64,000 nucleotides of DNA. Source: Pseudomonas sp. R84 (GTDB lineage Bacteria; Pseudomonadota; Gammaproteobacteria; Pseudomonadales; Pseudomonadaceae). The translations under genes were made by a program, and so were the position numbers. The stretch lies in NCBI RefSeq assembly GCF_009834515.1, contig NZ_CP019426.1, positions 4,329,501-4,393,500 of the forward strand, read 5' to 3'. The notes under the pieces are model-generated. The model saw only the letters and a list, made by a program, of their open reading frames with translations, was not told the DNA's origin and did no database searches. This document shows positions 35,923 through 45,475 of this stretch, piece after piece. The first letter of the stretch is position 1. Every line of letters begins with the position of its first letter.

Positions 35923-35946
35923 AACAGCCTTCGCGGCTGTTTTTTT
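35923..35946 (+). terminator. Rho-independent terminator after queD
   Basis: ACAGCC-TTCGC-GGCTGTTTTTTTA has a 6-base stem and a run of seven U. It lies 67 bases after the queD stop, and a single REP arm (GTAGGAGCTGCCGAAGG, 35878-35894) lies in between. Confidence 0.9.
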
Positions 35947-35989
35947 ACGCCTATGCTTTTTGGCTCCCACCCGCCAAGAGGACAGGCCC

Positions 35990-36802
35990 ATGACGAACTG
36001 GCTGCTGGATCAGGTCTTTGACTTCAACGGCCGACAGGTGCGCTACGCCGTACACGGCGACGGCCCGCCGCTGGTGTTCGTGCATGGCACGCCGTTTTCG
36101 TCGTACGTATGGCACCGGATCGCGCCGCATTTTTTTGCCACGCATCGTGTGCATTACTTCGACCTGCTCGGCTACGGGCGCTCCGAACAACCCGACGCCG
36201 ACGTCTCCCTCGGCGTGCAAAATCAACTGCTGGCGCAGCTACTCGACCATTGGAATATTGCAAACCCCGACGTTGTCGCCCACGACTTCGGCGGCGCCAC
36301 CGTACTGCGTGCACACCTGCTCAACGGCAAGGACTACCGCAGCCTCACGCTGATCGATCCGGTGGCGCTGACGCCATGGGGTTCGCCGTTCGTGCAGCAC
36401 GTCCGCCAGCATGAAGCAGCGTTCAGTGGCCTGCCCGATTACATCCAGCGCGCCATCGTACCGACCTATATTCGCGGGGCGATCCACCGAGAGATTGCCG
36501 ATCACGAACTGGCACCCTACGTGCAACCGTGGTTCGGTGATCCGGGGCAGGCGGCGTTCTATCGGCAGATCGCGCAGATGGACGAACGCTACACGCTGGA
36601 AGCGCAACCGCTGTACCCGACGATCCGCTGCCCGGTGCAGATTCTCTGGGGTGAAGACGATCAGTGGATTCCCATCGAGCGTGGCCGCGCATTGCACCAA
36701 ATGATCCCCGGCGCGCAATTCCACGCCATCGTCAACGCCGGCCACCTCGTGCAGGAAGACGCCCCCGAAGCCATCGTTGCCGCCCTGCTGCGCTTCCTCT
36801 GA
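35990..36802 (+). CDS. alpha/beta hydrolase with Asp nucleophile (haloalkane dehalogenase / epoxide hydrolase-like)
   Basis: 270 aa from the ATG at 35990, which follows AGAGGACAGG; an upstream TTG is less likely. The oxyanion loop FVHGTPFSSYVWH (about 30-42) and YFDLLGYGRSEQP precede the elbow VVAHDFGGA. There Asp99 takes the nucleophile place, as in haloalkane dehalogenases, fluoroacetate dehalogenase and epoxide hydrolases, rather than Ser. Acid and base are in ILWGEDDQWIP and NAGHLVQEDAPE. The exact substrate is unknown. The gene is flanked by a terminator and a REP, so it is a single transcription unit. Confidence 0.87.
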   Translation: MTNWLLDQVFDFNGRQVRYAVHGDGPPLVFVHGTPFSSYVWHRIAPHFFATHRVHYFDLLGYGRSEQPDADVSLGVQNQLLAQLLDHWNIANPDVVAHDFGGATVLRAHLLNGKDYRSLTLIDPVALTPWGSPFVQHVRQHEAAFSGLPDYIQRAIVPTYIRGAIHREIADHELAPYVQPWFGDPGQAAFYRQIAQMDERYTLEAQPLYPTIRCPVQILWGEDDQWIPIERGRALHQMIPGAQFHAIVNAGHLVQEDAPEAIVAALLRFL

Positions 36803-36820
36803 GCCAACACCTATCCACCT

Positions 36821-36903
36821 GTAAGAGCTGCCGAAGGCTGCGATCTTTTGATTTTGCTTTTTAAAACAAGATCAAAAGATCGCAGCCTTCGGCAGCTCCT
36901 ACA
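36821..36903. repeat. REP-type long inverted repeat (GTAGGAGCTGCCGAAGGC family)
   Basis: Arms CTGTAAGAGCTGCCGAAGGC...TTTTGAT and its complement flank a short A/T loop. It is nearly the same as 2022-2114. Confidence 0.92.
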
Positions 36904-37043
36904 TTGGGGCTCCGGTGTATTCAGGTGCACTGTTTTCGTGCCGAACGACGCGGCTCGTCTATACATAACCCGCGCCACCCGGCATTTGGCACGACCACTG
37001 CAACCCTCCCCCGCGTCTCCTCTCTTCCAGCAAGGACCGCCCC

Positions 37044-38315
37044 ATGACGCAGAACGATCCCGGCAACGATTACCCCCTCAGCGAAGTGCCGATGCATGCA
37101 CGTAAAGGCCTCGCCTCCACGGCGATGGTGTTACTGGGCTTCACGTTTTTCACCGCGACCATGTTCGCCGGCGGCAAGCTCGGTGTGGCGTTCAGTTTCG
37201 GCGAGATGATGGCGGTGATCGTCGTCGGCAACCTGCTGCTCGGCCTGTATGCAGCGGGCCTGGGTTATATCGCCTTCAAAAGCGGCCTCAACTCAGTGCT
37301 GATGGGCCGTTTCTGCTTCGGCGAAGTCGGCAGCAAGCTCAGCGACCTGATTCTCGGTTTCACCCAGATCGGCTGGTACGCCTGGGGCACGGCGACGGCT
37401 GCCGTCGTGATCGGTAAATATTTCGATCTCGACGAAGGCACGGTGCTCGGCTTGATGGTGCTGTTCGGCCTGATGTTCTGCGCCACCGCTTACGTCGGTT
37501 ATCGCGGGCTGGAAATCCTTTCGTACATCGCCGTGCCAGCGATGATGTTGTTGCTCATGCTGTCGATGTGGGTGGCGACGGTGAAAGTTGGCGGTTTCGA
37601 GGGTTTGCTCAGCGTCGTACCAAGCGGTTCGCTGGACTGGTCGACGGCGATTACTCTGGTGTTCGGTACCTTCGTCAGTGGCGCGACGCAAGCGACCAAC
37701 TGGACACGTTTCTCGCGTTCGGCGCGGGTCGCGGTGCTAGCCAGCCTGATCGGTTTTTTCATCGGCAACGGCCTGATGGTGCTGATCGGCGCGTACGGCG
37801 CGATCGTCTATCAGCAACCGGACGTGGTTGAAGTGCTGCTGTTGCAAGGTTTCGCCATGGCCGCGATGGCCATGCTGTTGCTGAACATCTGGAGCACCCA
37901 GGACAACACCATCTACAACTTCGCTGTCGCTGGTTGCAACCTGCTGCGCACCGGCCGACGCAAAACCGTGACCCTCGCCGGTGCAGTGATCGGCACCCTG
38001 CTCGCCCTGCTCGGTATGTACGACATGCTGGTGCCCTATCTGATTCTGCTCGGCACGGTGATCCCGCCGATTGGCGGGGTGATCATGGCGGACTTTTTCT
38101 ACCGCTGGCGCGGGCACTATCCACGTCTGGCCGACGCACGGTTGCCTGCGTTCAACTGGCCGGGGCTCGGGGCTTACGCGGTCGGCACCGTCGCCGCGTT
38201 CAGTTCGCCGTGGGTCGCGCCGCTGGTAGGCATCGCTGCTGCCGCGCTAACGTATGTCATCGTTACCGGCGTGCTCGGCGCTCGCAGCGCGACCGCGCCA
38301 CTACAAGACCTATAA
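37044..38315 (+). CDS. codB: cytosine permease
   Basis: 423 aa with about 12 hydrophobic helices, of the NCS1 (purine-cytosine permease) family. Typical segments are the N-terminal PLSEVPMHARKGLASTAMVLLG, the helix with FGEVGSKLSDLILGFTQIGWYAWG, NWTRFSRSARVAV, and LNIWSTQDNTIYNFAVA. It imports cytosine in symport with a cation. It is followed 15 bases later by cytosine deaminase, forming a codBA operon. The 140 bases between the REP and the ATG have a possible minus-10 (TATACAT, 36959-36965), but no regulator gene is next to it. Confidence 0.96.
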   Translation: MTQNDPGNDYPLSEVPMHARKGLASTAMVLLGFTFFTATMFAGGKLGVAFSFGEMMAVIVVGNLLLGLYAAGLGYIAFKSGLNSVLMGRFCFGEVGSKLSDLILGFTQIGWYAWGTATAAVVIGKYFDLDEGTVLGLMVLFGLMFCATAYVGYRGLEILSYIAVPAMMLLLMLSMWVATVKVGGFEGLLSVVPSGSLDWSTAITLVFGTFVSGATQATNWTRFSRSARVAVLASLIGFFIGNGLMVLIGAYGAIVYQQPDVVEVLLLQGFAMAAMAMLLLNIWSTQDNTIYNFAVAGCNLLRTGRRKTVTLAGAVIGTLLALLGMYDMLVPYLILLGTVIPPIGGVIMADFFYRWRGHYPRLADARLPAFNWPGLGAYAVGTVAAFSSPWVAPLVGIAAAALTYVIVTGVLGARSATAPLQDL

Positions 38316-38330
38316 AAAAGGATTCGCCTG

Positions 38331-39578
38331 ATGCACATCATCAACGCCCGTTTGCGCAACCAGGAAGGTTTGCACGAATTGCATCTTGAAGACGGTCTGA
38401 TCCGCAGCATCGCCCGCCAGACCGAAGCGCCCACTCTCGGCCCGGACGACCTCGACGCCGGCGGCAATCTGGTGGTACCGCCCTTCGTCGAACCGCACAT
38501 TCACCTCGACGCCACGCTGACCGCTGGCGAGCCGCGCTGGAACATGAGCGGCACGCTGTTCGAAGGCATCGAGTGCTGGGGCGAGCGCAAGGTCACCATC
38601 ACCGAAGAAGACACCAAGGCCCGCGCCAAAAAAACCATTCAAGCGCTGGCCGCTCACGGCATTCAGCATGTGCGCACCCACGTCGACGTCACCGACCCGC
38701 AACTCACTGCGCTCAAAGCCATGCTCGAAGTGCGCGAGGAAAGCCGCCACCTCATCGATCTGCAAATCGTCGCGTTTCCGCAGGAAGGCATCGAGTCGTT
38801 CCGCAACGGTCGCGAACTGATGGAAGAGGCGATTCGCATGGGCGCGGACGTGGTTGGCGGCATTCCGCATTTCGAGTACACCCGCGATCAGGGCGTCAGC
38901 TCAGTGAAGTTCCTGATGGACCTGGCCGAGCGCACCGGTTGCCTGGTCGACGTGCATTGCGACGAGACCGACGACCCGCATTCGCGCTTCCTCGAAGTGC
39001 TCGCCGAAGAAGCGCGCAGTCGCGACATGGGCGCCCTCGTCACCGCCAGCCACACCACGGCGATGGGTTCTTACGACAATGCCTACTGCGCGAAACTGTT
39101 CCGTTTGCTGGGCCATTCCGGGATCAGTTTTGTCTCCTGCCCGACCGAGAGCATTCACCTGCAAGGACGCTTCGACAACTTCCCGAAACGCCGGGGCGTC
39201 ACTCGCGTCAATGAACTGCTAGAAGCTGGGATGAACGTGTGTTTCGGTCAGGACTCGATCGTCGATCCGTGGTATCCGCTGGGCAACGGCAATATCCTGC
39301 GGGTGCTCGAAGCGGGGCTGCACATCTGCCACATGCTCGGTTATCGCAACCTGCAAAGTGCGCTGGATCTGGTCACCGACAACAGCGCCAAAGCCATGCA
39401 TCTGGGTGAGCGCTATGGCCTGGAACAGGGGCGTCCGGCGAATCTGCTGATTCTGTCGGCGGACAGTGATTACGAGGTCATTCGCAGTCAGGGCTTGCCG
39501 CTGTATTCGATTCGCGGCGGCAAGGTTTTGATGAAGCGACAGATGCCGGTGGTGGAATTTGCCCCGCAACTGATCTGA
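38331..39578 (+). CDS. codA: cytosine deaminase
   Basis: 415 aa. It deaminates cytosine to uracil for pyrimidine salvage. The amidohydrolase metal site is visible: His56 and His58 in EPHIHLDATLTAG, a later His in VDVHCDETDDPHSR, the base in ASHTTAMGSY, and the Asp in CFGQDSIVDPWYPLGNGN. It has an AAAAAAGGATT ribosome site and lies in an operon with codB. A hairpin follows 14 bases after the stop. Confidence 0.97.
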   Translation: MHIINARLRNQEGLHELHLEDGLIRSIARQTEAPTLGPDDLDAGGNLVVPPFVEPHIHLDATLTAGEPRWNMSGTLFEGIECWGERKVTITEEDTKARAKKTIQALAAHGIQHVRTHVDVTDPQLTALKAMLEVREESRHLIDLQIVAFPQEGIESFRNGRELMEEAIRMGADVVGGIPHFEYTRDQGVSSVKFLMDLAERTGCLVDVHCDETDDPHSRFLEVLAEEARSRDMGALVTASHTTAMGSYDNAYCAKLFRLLGHSGISFVSCPTESIHLQGRFDNFPKRRGVTRVNELLEAGMNVCFGQDSIVDPWYPLGNGNILRVLEAGLHICHMLGYRNLQSALDLVTDNSAKAMHLGERYGLEQGRPANLLILSADSDYEVIRSQGLPLYSIRGGKVLMKRQMPVVEFAPQLI

Positions 39579-39592
39579 ACGAACCTACAAAA

Positions 39593-39622
39593 TAAGCCCG
39601 AAAACCACCTCTTTTCGGGCTT
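39593..39622. terminator. hairpin after codA
   Basis: AAGCCCGAAAA-CCACCTC-TTTTCGGGCTT is an 11-base stem. The U run is inside the 3' arm and none follows, so it is a probable but imperfect terminator; on the minus strand the design is the same. Confidence 0.65.
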
Positions 39623-39809
39623 GACTGATGGCACATCGCCAAGAAACATTCTGAATCACTTCCTTTTTACCCTTATAGACCGGGGGCCTCCTCCCATGTG
39701 CGCAACTTTTTGCGCAACTTTTTCCCTTTAACATCCAGCTCCTGTCTGCGTTCTCCAGACCGATGCAAAACGCCCGTGGATGACCGGCGTAAATCTCAAG
39801 GAGCCTGAG

Positions 39810-42227
39810 ATGTTCAACCCCGCAAACGAAACCCACTTCAGCCTCAAAGTGGAAGACTACGTCGGCGACCTGCAAGTGCTGTCGTTCACCGGCACCGAAG
39901 GCATCAGCCAGCCGTTTCGTTTCGACCTCGAACTGGTCAGCGAAAACCCGGATCTGGACCTCGAACAACTGCTGCACAAGCAGGCGTTTCTCGCATTCGA
40001 TCCACAAGGCTCGGGCATCCACGGCCAGATTTACCGCGTCGCCCAAGGCGATGCCGGCAAGCGCCTGACCCGCTACAAAGTGTCGATGGTGCCGCAACTG
40101 CAATACCTGCATCACCGCACCAACCAGCGCATCTACCAGCAGATGTCGGCGCCGAAAATCATCGCGCTGATCCTCGAAGAACACGGCATCAAGGGCAACG
40201 CCTACAGCTTCCAGCTCAGCCAGCCGTGCCCGGATCGCGACTACTGCGTGCAGTACGACGAAACCGACCTGCATTTCGTTCAGCGCCTGTGCGAAGAGGA
40301 AGGCATTCACTACCACTTCCAGCACAGCGACAAAGGCCACCTGCTGGTATTCGGTGACGACCAGACCGTGTTCCCCGACCTCGGCCAGCCAACTGCGTAC
40401 GTGCAGGGCAGCGGCATGGTCGCCGAAGAACCGGTGATCAAAGGCTTCAAGCTGCGCCTGGAAACCCGCACCAGCCGCACCACACGCCGCGACTACGACT
40501 TCGAAAAGCCGCGTCTGCAAATGGAAGCGGCTTATAAGCCCGATGGCGAGAGCACCGAACCGGACCTCGAAGACTACGACTACCCGGGCCGTTTCATCGA
40601 CCGCGCCCGTGGCAAGTTCCTCAGCCAGCGCGCCCTCGAACGCCACCGCGCCGACTACCGTCAGGCCGAAGGTCGCGGCGACCAGACCAAACTGGTCAGC
40701 GGCCACTTCATGGAAATGTCCGACCACCCGCGCACCGAGTGGAACGACCTGTGGCTGCTCACTGAACTCTTCCACGAAGGCAAACAGCCGCAAGTCCTCG
40801 AAGAAGGCGTGACCAGCGACACCACCGACAACAAAGACGACTTCCACCAAGGCTACCGCAACACCTTCCTCGCCACCCCGTGGGACGTGTTCTACCGTCC
40901 GGCCCTCGAACACCCGAAACCGCGCGTGCTCGGCAGCCAGACCGCCATGGTCACCGGCCCCAAAGGCGAAGAAATCCACTGCGACCAATACGGCCGCATC
41001 AAAGTCCAGTTCCACTGGGACCGCGAAGGCCAGGCCGACGACAAAACCAGCTGCTGGCTGCGCGTCTCCAGCTCCTGGGCCGGCGACCGCTACGGCGCCA
41101 TCTCCATCCCGCGCATCGGCATGGAAGTCCTCGTCACCTTTCTCGAAGGCGACCCCGACCAACCGCTGGTGACCGGTTGCCTGTACCACAAGGAAAACCC
41201 GGTGCCGTACGCCTTGCCGGCGAACAAGACTCGCAGCGTGTTCAAAACCCTCAGCTCACCGGGTGGCGGCGGCTACAACGAACTGCGCATTGAAGACAAG
41301 AAAGGTGCGGAGCAGATCTACATTCATGCCCAGCGTGATTGGGATGAGAACGTTGAGCATGACCAGAAGATTCGGGTCGGGAATGAACGCCACGACACGG
41401 TGGTGAAGAACACTTACACCGAGCTCAAGGCCGAGGAACACCGCACCACGATTTCCGATCGCAAGGTTGAGGTCAAAGCCAACGATCACCTGACCGTCGG
41501 CCAGAACCAGCACGTCAAACTCGGCACCGCCCAACTGACCAGCGCCGGCCAGGAAATACACCTCAGGGCCGGCGAAAAAATGGTCATCGAGGCCGGTACG
41601 GAACTGACGATCAAGGCCGGCGGCAGCTTCATCAAACTCGATGGCGGCGGCATCACCGTGATCGGGCCAGTGGTGAAAATCAATGCCGGGGGCGCGGCGG
41701 GAAGTGGTTCGGGGATTGCGATACTGCTGCCAAAACTGCCGGTACCTCCGCCGTCAGCCAAGCCCGGCAACCTGCTCGGCAGCGCCCAACCCGGCGTGCT
41801 CGCCCCCCCGCCGGAACCCAGGGAGTATTTCTTCGACATCAAGTTGACCGATGTTCCGGGTGACGACGGTTTCCCGTTGGCGCACACAGCCTGGTCTATC
41901 GTGCAGGACGGCGAAGATGCCCCGCTGCTCGAAGGTCGGACTGACGATGACGGACGGGTCAATATCGATGATGCGCAGCGCTTGAAATTGTCCAAAGCCT
42001 ACGCAACCAAGGGAGCCTTGTGGCTGTGTTATCCCGGGCAACGGGTGCCGGTGGCGCTGCACGACGAACCATCGGATGCCGACAAGGAACGCTTTGCCCT
42101 CGCCGCCCTCGACTTCCACGACAGCGCCAAAAAAGGCCGGATCAGCACCGCGAACAGTGAACGCAGCAAACAGGATCTGCTCGCCGACGGCGATCTGTAC
42201 AGCCAGTTGCAAACCAGGGACGAATGA
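39810..42227 (+). CDS. vgrG: VgrG spike protein with C-terminal adaptor domain (type VI secretion)
   Basis: 805 aa. The ATG at 39810 follows AAGGAG by six bases. The gp27-like part (to about 360) begins HFSLKVEDYVGDLQVLSFTGTEG. The gp5 OB-fold (about 373-445) shows GPKGEEIHCDQYGRIKVQFHWD and WAGDRYGAISIPRIGMEV. A beta-helical spike with DUF2345-like repeats follows (to about 630). After a Pro-rich linker (about 640-670, VPPPSAKPG and APPPEPRE) comes an extra domain, YFFDIKLTDVPGDDGFPLAH...DGRVNIDD. It resembles the transthyretin-like domains that recruit Tle lipases to VgrG. The stop overlaps the start of the phospholipase gene (ATGA). No T6SS core gene is in the window, so this is an orphan vgrG island. 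Confidence 0.96.
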   Translation: MFNPANETHFSLKVEDYVGDLQVLSFTGTEGISQPFRFDLELVSENPDLDLEQLLHKQAFLAFDPQGSGIHGQIYRVAQGDAGKRLTRYKVSMVPQLQYLHHRTNQRIYQQMSAPKIIALILEEHGIKGNAYSFQLSQPCPDRDYCVQYDETDLHFVQRLCEEEGIHYHFQHSDKGHLLVFGDDQTVFPDLGQPTAYVQGSGMVAEEPVIKGFKLRLETRTSRTTRRDYDFEKPRLQMEAAYKPDGESTEPDLEDYDYPGRFIDRARGKFLSQRALERHRADYRQAEGRGDQTKLVSGHFMEMSDHPRTEWNDLWLLTELFHEGKQPQVLEEGVTSDTTDNKDDFHQGYRNTFLATPWDVFYRPALEHPKPRVLGSQTAMVTGPKGEEIHCDQYGRIKVQFHWDREGQADDKTSCWLRVSSSWAGDRYGAISIPRIGMEVLVTFLEGDPDQPLVTGCLYHKENPVPYALPANKTRSVFKTLSSPGGGGYNELRIEDKKGAEQIYIHAQRDWDENVEHDQKIRVGNERHDTVVKNTYTELKAEEHRTTISDRKVEVKANDHLTVGQNQHVKLGTAQLTSAGQEIHLRAGEKMVIEAGTELTIKAGGSFIKLDGGGITVIGPVVKINAGGAAGSGSGIAILLPKLPVPPPSAKPGNLLGSAQPGVLAPPPEPREYFFDIKLTDVPGDDGFPLAHTAWSIVQDGEDAPLLEGRTDDDGRVNIDDAQRLKLSKAYATKGALWLCYPGQRVPVALHDEPSDADKERFALAALDFHDSAKKGRISTANSERSKQDLLADGDLYSQLQTRDE

Positions 42228-45200
42228 GCATGACGGACTCCGCAACGCCTTATAACGGCATTCGCCACAAAGAAATCAGCCAGATCAACACGGCCGCCGG
42301 CAAAGCCCTGCCCGCCGTCAATGCGCCAGACTTTTTCATTCAGGACACGTCCGCCTTCGCCCCCAAACGCAGTGGCAACAAGGTGCGTTTTTTCACCACT
42401 GGCGAGGACTACTACAAGGATCTGGCCAAGGAAATTGCCAAGGCTGAAACCTCGATTTTCATTACCGGTTGGCAGGTAAACTATGACGTGACCCTGGACG
42501 GCAAGCAGACCTTGTGGGAGTGCTTGTACAACGCCCTCAAAGCGCACTCGTCACTGAAAGTGTTTGTCATGCCATGGCTGAGTCCGGCGGCAAGCGTCGG
42601 CACCCATGACTTCGAAACCATGCTCGCGGTTTTCCAGCTCAACGCCGGGCTGAAGGTGCCGCGCGCCTTCTGTACACCGGCCATCCAGCAAAGCGACATG
42701 AAGGGCCTGGGCTCGACGTTTTCCCACCACCAGAAGTGCGTAGTGATCGACAACAAGATCGGTTATGTCGGCGGTATCGACCTGGCGTATGGGCGTCGCG
42801 ACGACAACAACTTCAGCCTGGATGCCAGCGACCGCCAGGGCAATGACGCGTACAACCCGGGGATTCCGCATCTGGGCTGGATGGACATGAACAAGCACGT
42901 CAGTCGAGCCGGCCTGCTGTTGGGCACACTGTTCGACCTGTCCAAGCCGCTGGCCGAAACGACCATTGGCACAGAAAGCACCCACGTCACACTAGCGTTG
43001 CCGCGTCGCGATACCCTGATCAACGTCGGCGCGGCGATTCAGAACTTCTTCGCCAGCCCTCCCCTGCCCGTTCTGGATCGGATGATGAAGGCTGGCGCCA
43101 GCCTGAAGGAGTACGCGTCCTCCATCGATCCTTTGGCCAGACCCAAGGAATATCTGACCGACGCGGCCATCCGCAATATCACCGCGCTGATTAAGCACAA
43201 CTGGACGCGCCTGCCGCTTGCCGAACCGCTCAAAGGTCGGGTTCAAGTGTGGATTCGTGAAGTGGAAACCAGCGCCGGCAACTTGCAAGCCGCGCTGCGC
43301 CTGAAGAGTTACGAACTGATCAACAACTGGACGAATTCGACCGATCTCGGCCGCCTTGTCGCGATGTTCTGCGACAAGGGTTACGACGCCATGCCGGCGG
43401 AGAAAATGGGTTGGCTGAACAACATCGGCCAATTGACCACTTCGTTGCTCGGGCACTTTTACGCGTTGCTGCAAGACCGTCTGGCAAATCACCGGGAGCC
43501 CTTTGTCTATCTCAAACACGAACCGCAACCGCTGGCGTCTGCAGATTACAGCCGGCTGGACAAGGATCAGCCGCGCATGCCGTGGCAGGACGTTCACAGT
43601 CGCATCGAAGGGCCGTCGGTGTACGACCTGTCGCGCAATTTCATCGACCGCTGGAACGGACAACAGGCCTACATAGCCGAAATCAAAAGCCTGGAAAAAA
43701 CCACCGTCATCGTCGCCCTGATGGAGTGGGTCAACACCCTGGTCCGGGACGCCGGCCTGCCCCACCACCTAGACGTCAACAATCAGATCAACCTGAAGCT
43801 GCCAATGCCCAAACCGGTCTGGATCGATCAGGCCCCGACCCTGCCGACACCACCACAAACTGCGCAAGGCGGGGTCAGCGTGCAGGTGTTGCGCAGCGCT
43901 TCAGCCACCATGACCACTCAGGAAGCCAAGGGTCGAAACCTGGCCAAGGTGAACCTGCCGCTGCCCGAAGGCTTCAACGTTGGCGGCGTTCAGGACAACT
44001 GCCTGCGCGCCATGCTGCAGACCATTTCCAGCGCCCAGCACTTCATCTACATCGAGAACCAGTTCTTCCAGACCGATTTCGGTGATGAGGGCGAACTGGC
44101 GGAAGGCCGGCCACTGTCCGGCCCGATGGCCAGCCTGCGCGACCCGTCCACTTTGAACGAGAATTTCGTCGCCCGGATCAAATTGCGTGAAGCGCTGGAA
44201 GACGAGGACTTCACCCAAATCGACTGGAAAGAAGTCAATGCCATTAGCAAGGAGCCCGGCGAAGAGGCCCGCACCTTTCTCAAAAGTTTCCTGACGATCT
44301 GGCAGACCAACGCACAGGGCTGGCTGACGCAGAAACTGGGGAAAGAACAGAAGCTCACCAACAGCATCGGCAAGGCGCTGGCCGACCGCATAGGCCGGGC
44401 GATTGCAGAAAACCGTCCGTTTCACGTGTACCTGATTTTGCCGGTGCACCCGGAAGGCGCGCTGAATGTGCTGAACCTCATGCACCAGGTTCACCTGACC
44501 ATGCAGAGTCTGGTGTTTGGCGAGCAGAGTCTGGTCAAACGCATTCAACGGCACATGGCGATGAAGGACATGATGGATCGGGGTGCGAGCAAGGAAGAGG
44601 CCGGGAAAATTATTGAGCGGGTGGATACGAATGGAGATCCCGTTTACGTACAGCAGGACTGGTCGAAATATTTGACCCTGCTGAACCTTCGAACCTGGGA
44701 TACCCTTGATGATAGAGTCGTCACGGAACAGATTTATGTACATAGCAAACTGTTGATCGCAGACGACAGGGTGGCGATTCTGGGCAGCGCCAATATCAAC
44801 GACCGCAGCCAGTGCGGTACGCGCGATTCAGAGCTGGCGGTGATTATTCGGGACAGTGAATCAACTGACGCAAAACTGGATGGCAAACACTTTCAAAAAG
44901 TTGGAAAAACCATAAATCAGCTACGTAAAGACTTATGGAAAAAGCATTTTGGTATGGGCCAGACCAAAAAAGGCTCTGTGCCAGCCTTTACAGGTTTGAA
45001 AGACTTGCTGGATGAGCCTGCGTCAGAAAAAACGTGGAAGAAAATTCAGGAGCAAGCCACGAACAATTCGAAGGCCTATGAAAAGTCATTCAATTTCATT
45101 CCCCGGAATTTCAATCGCTCACAAGTGATCGAATCGTCCACTGCCAGCAAATTCAAGAATGGTTTTCCAGCATCCATATGGCCTACCTGGACCTACCGCT

Positions 45201-45475
45201 CAACTCGCGATTTGAATCTTGGTGGTCAGATTTCAGATCCACTGCCCCATGAGCAAGGCTTTTGGGAAAGTAAAACCTTGGCTGGCGTAAAGGCATATCC
45301 AGCACCTATCGGGGTTGAAGGGTTTATCACTGCTCTACCCATTTACTGGACCAAGGGCGAAAACAATGACTCGGGCTTGAACCTGACAATCATTGCTCAC
45401 ACCCAAGACAAAAAGAACGACGTGCAAATCGCAAGTGTGAGCGAGACGTCCCATCGAAATGAGCACAGTTCATGA
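42224..45475 (+). CDS. phospholipase D type VI effector (Tle5/PldA-like)
   Basis: 1083 aa, similar to P. aeruginosa PldA (about 1100). Two HxKxxxxD motifs of the PLD superfamily are intact: His169-Lys171-Asp176 in HQKCVVIDNKIGYVGG, and His840-Lys842-Asp847 in HSKLLIADDRVAILGSANIND. There is no signal peptide, as expected for a VgrG-delivered cargo. It would attack phosphatidylethanolamine in target cells. It is coupled to vgrG upstream (ATGA) and to the immunity gene downstream (ATGA). The start could also be the ATG at 42230. The 3' third (after about 44.6 kb) is visibly richer in A/T than the rest, suggesting acquisition or exchange of the tail. Confidence 0.93.
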   Translation: MSMTDSATPYNGIRHKEISQINTAAGKALPAVNAPDFFIQDTSAFAPKRSGNKVRFFTTGEDYYKDLAKEIAKAETSIFITGWQVNYDVTLDGKQTLWECLYNALKAHSSLKVFVMPWLSPAASVGTHDFETMLAVFQLNAGLKVPRAFCTPAIQQSDMKGLGSTFSHHQKCVVIDNKIGYVGGIDLAYGRRDDNNFSLDASDRQGNDAYNPGIPHLGWMDMNKHVSRAGLLLGTLFDLSKPLAETTIGTESTHVTLALPRRDTLINVGAAIQNFFASPPLPVLDRMMKAGASLKEYASSIDPLARPKEYLTDAAIRNITALIKHNWTRLPLAEPLKGRVQVWIREVETSAGNLQAALRLKSYELINNWTNSTDLGRLVAMFCDKGYDAMPAEKMGWLNNIGQLTTSLLGHFYALLQDRLANHREPFVYLKHEPQPLASADYSRLDKDQPRMPWQDVHSRIEGPSVYDLSRNFIDRWNGQQAYIAEIKSLEKTTVIVALMEWVNTLVRDAGLPHHLDVNNQINLKLPMPKPVWIDQAPTLPTPPQTAQGGVSVQVLRSASATMTTQEAKGRNLAKVNLPLPEGFNVGGVQDNCLRAMLQTISSAQHFIYIENQFFQTDFGDEGELAEGRPLSGPMASLRDPSTLNENFVARIKLREALEDEDFTQIDWKEVNAISKEPGEEARTFLKSFLTIWQTNAQGWLTQKLGKEQKLTNSIGKALADRIGRAIAENRPFHVYLILPVHPEGALNVLNLMHQVHLTMQSLVFGEQSLVKRIQRHMAMKDMMDRGASKEEAGKIIERVDTNGDPVYVQQDWSKYLTLLNLRTWDTLDDRVVTEQIYVHSKLLIADDRVAILGSANINDRSQCGTRDSELAVIIRDSESTDAKLDGKHFQKVGKTINQLRKDLWKKHFGMGQTKKGSVPAFTGLKDLLDEPASEKTWKKIQEQATNNSKAYEKSFNFIPRNFNRSQVIESSTASKFKNGFPASIWPTWTYRSTRDLNLGGQISDPLPHEQGFWESKTLAGVKAYPAPIGVEGFITALPIYWTKGENNDSGLNLTIIAHTQDKKNDVQIASVSETSHRNEHSS

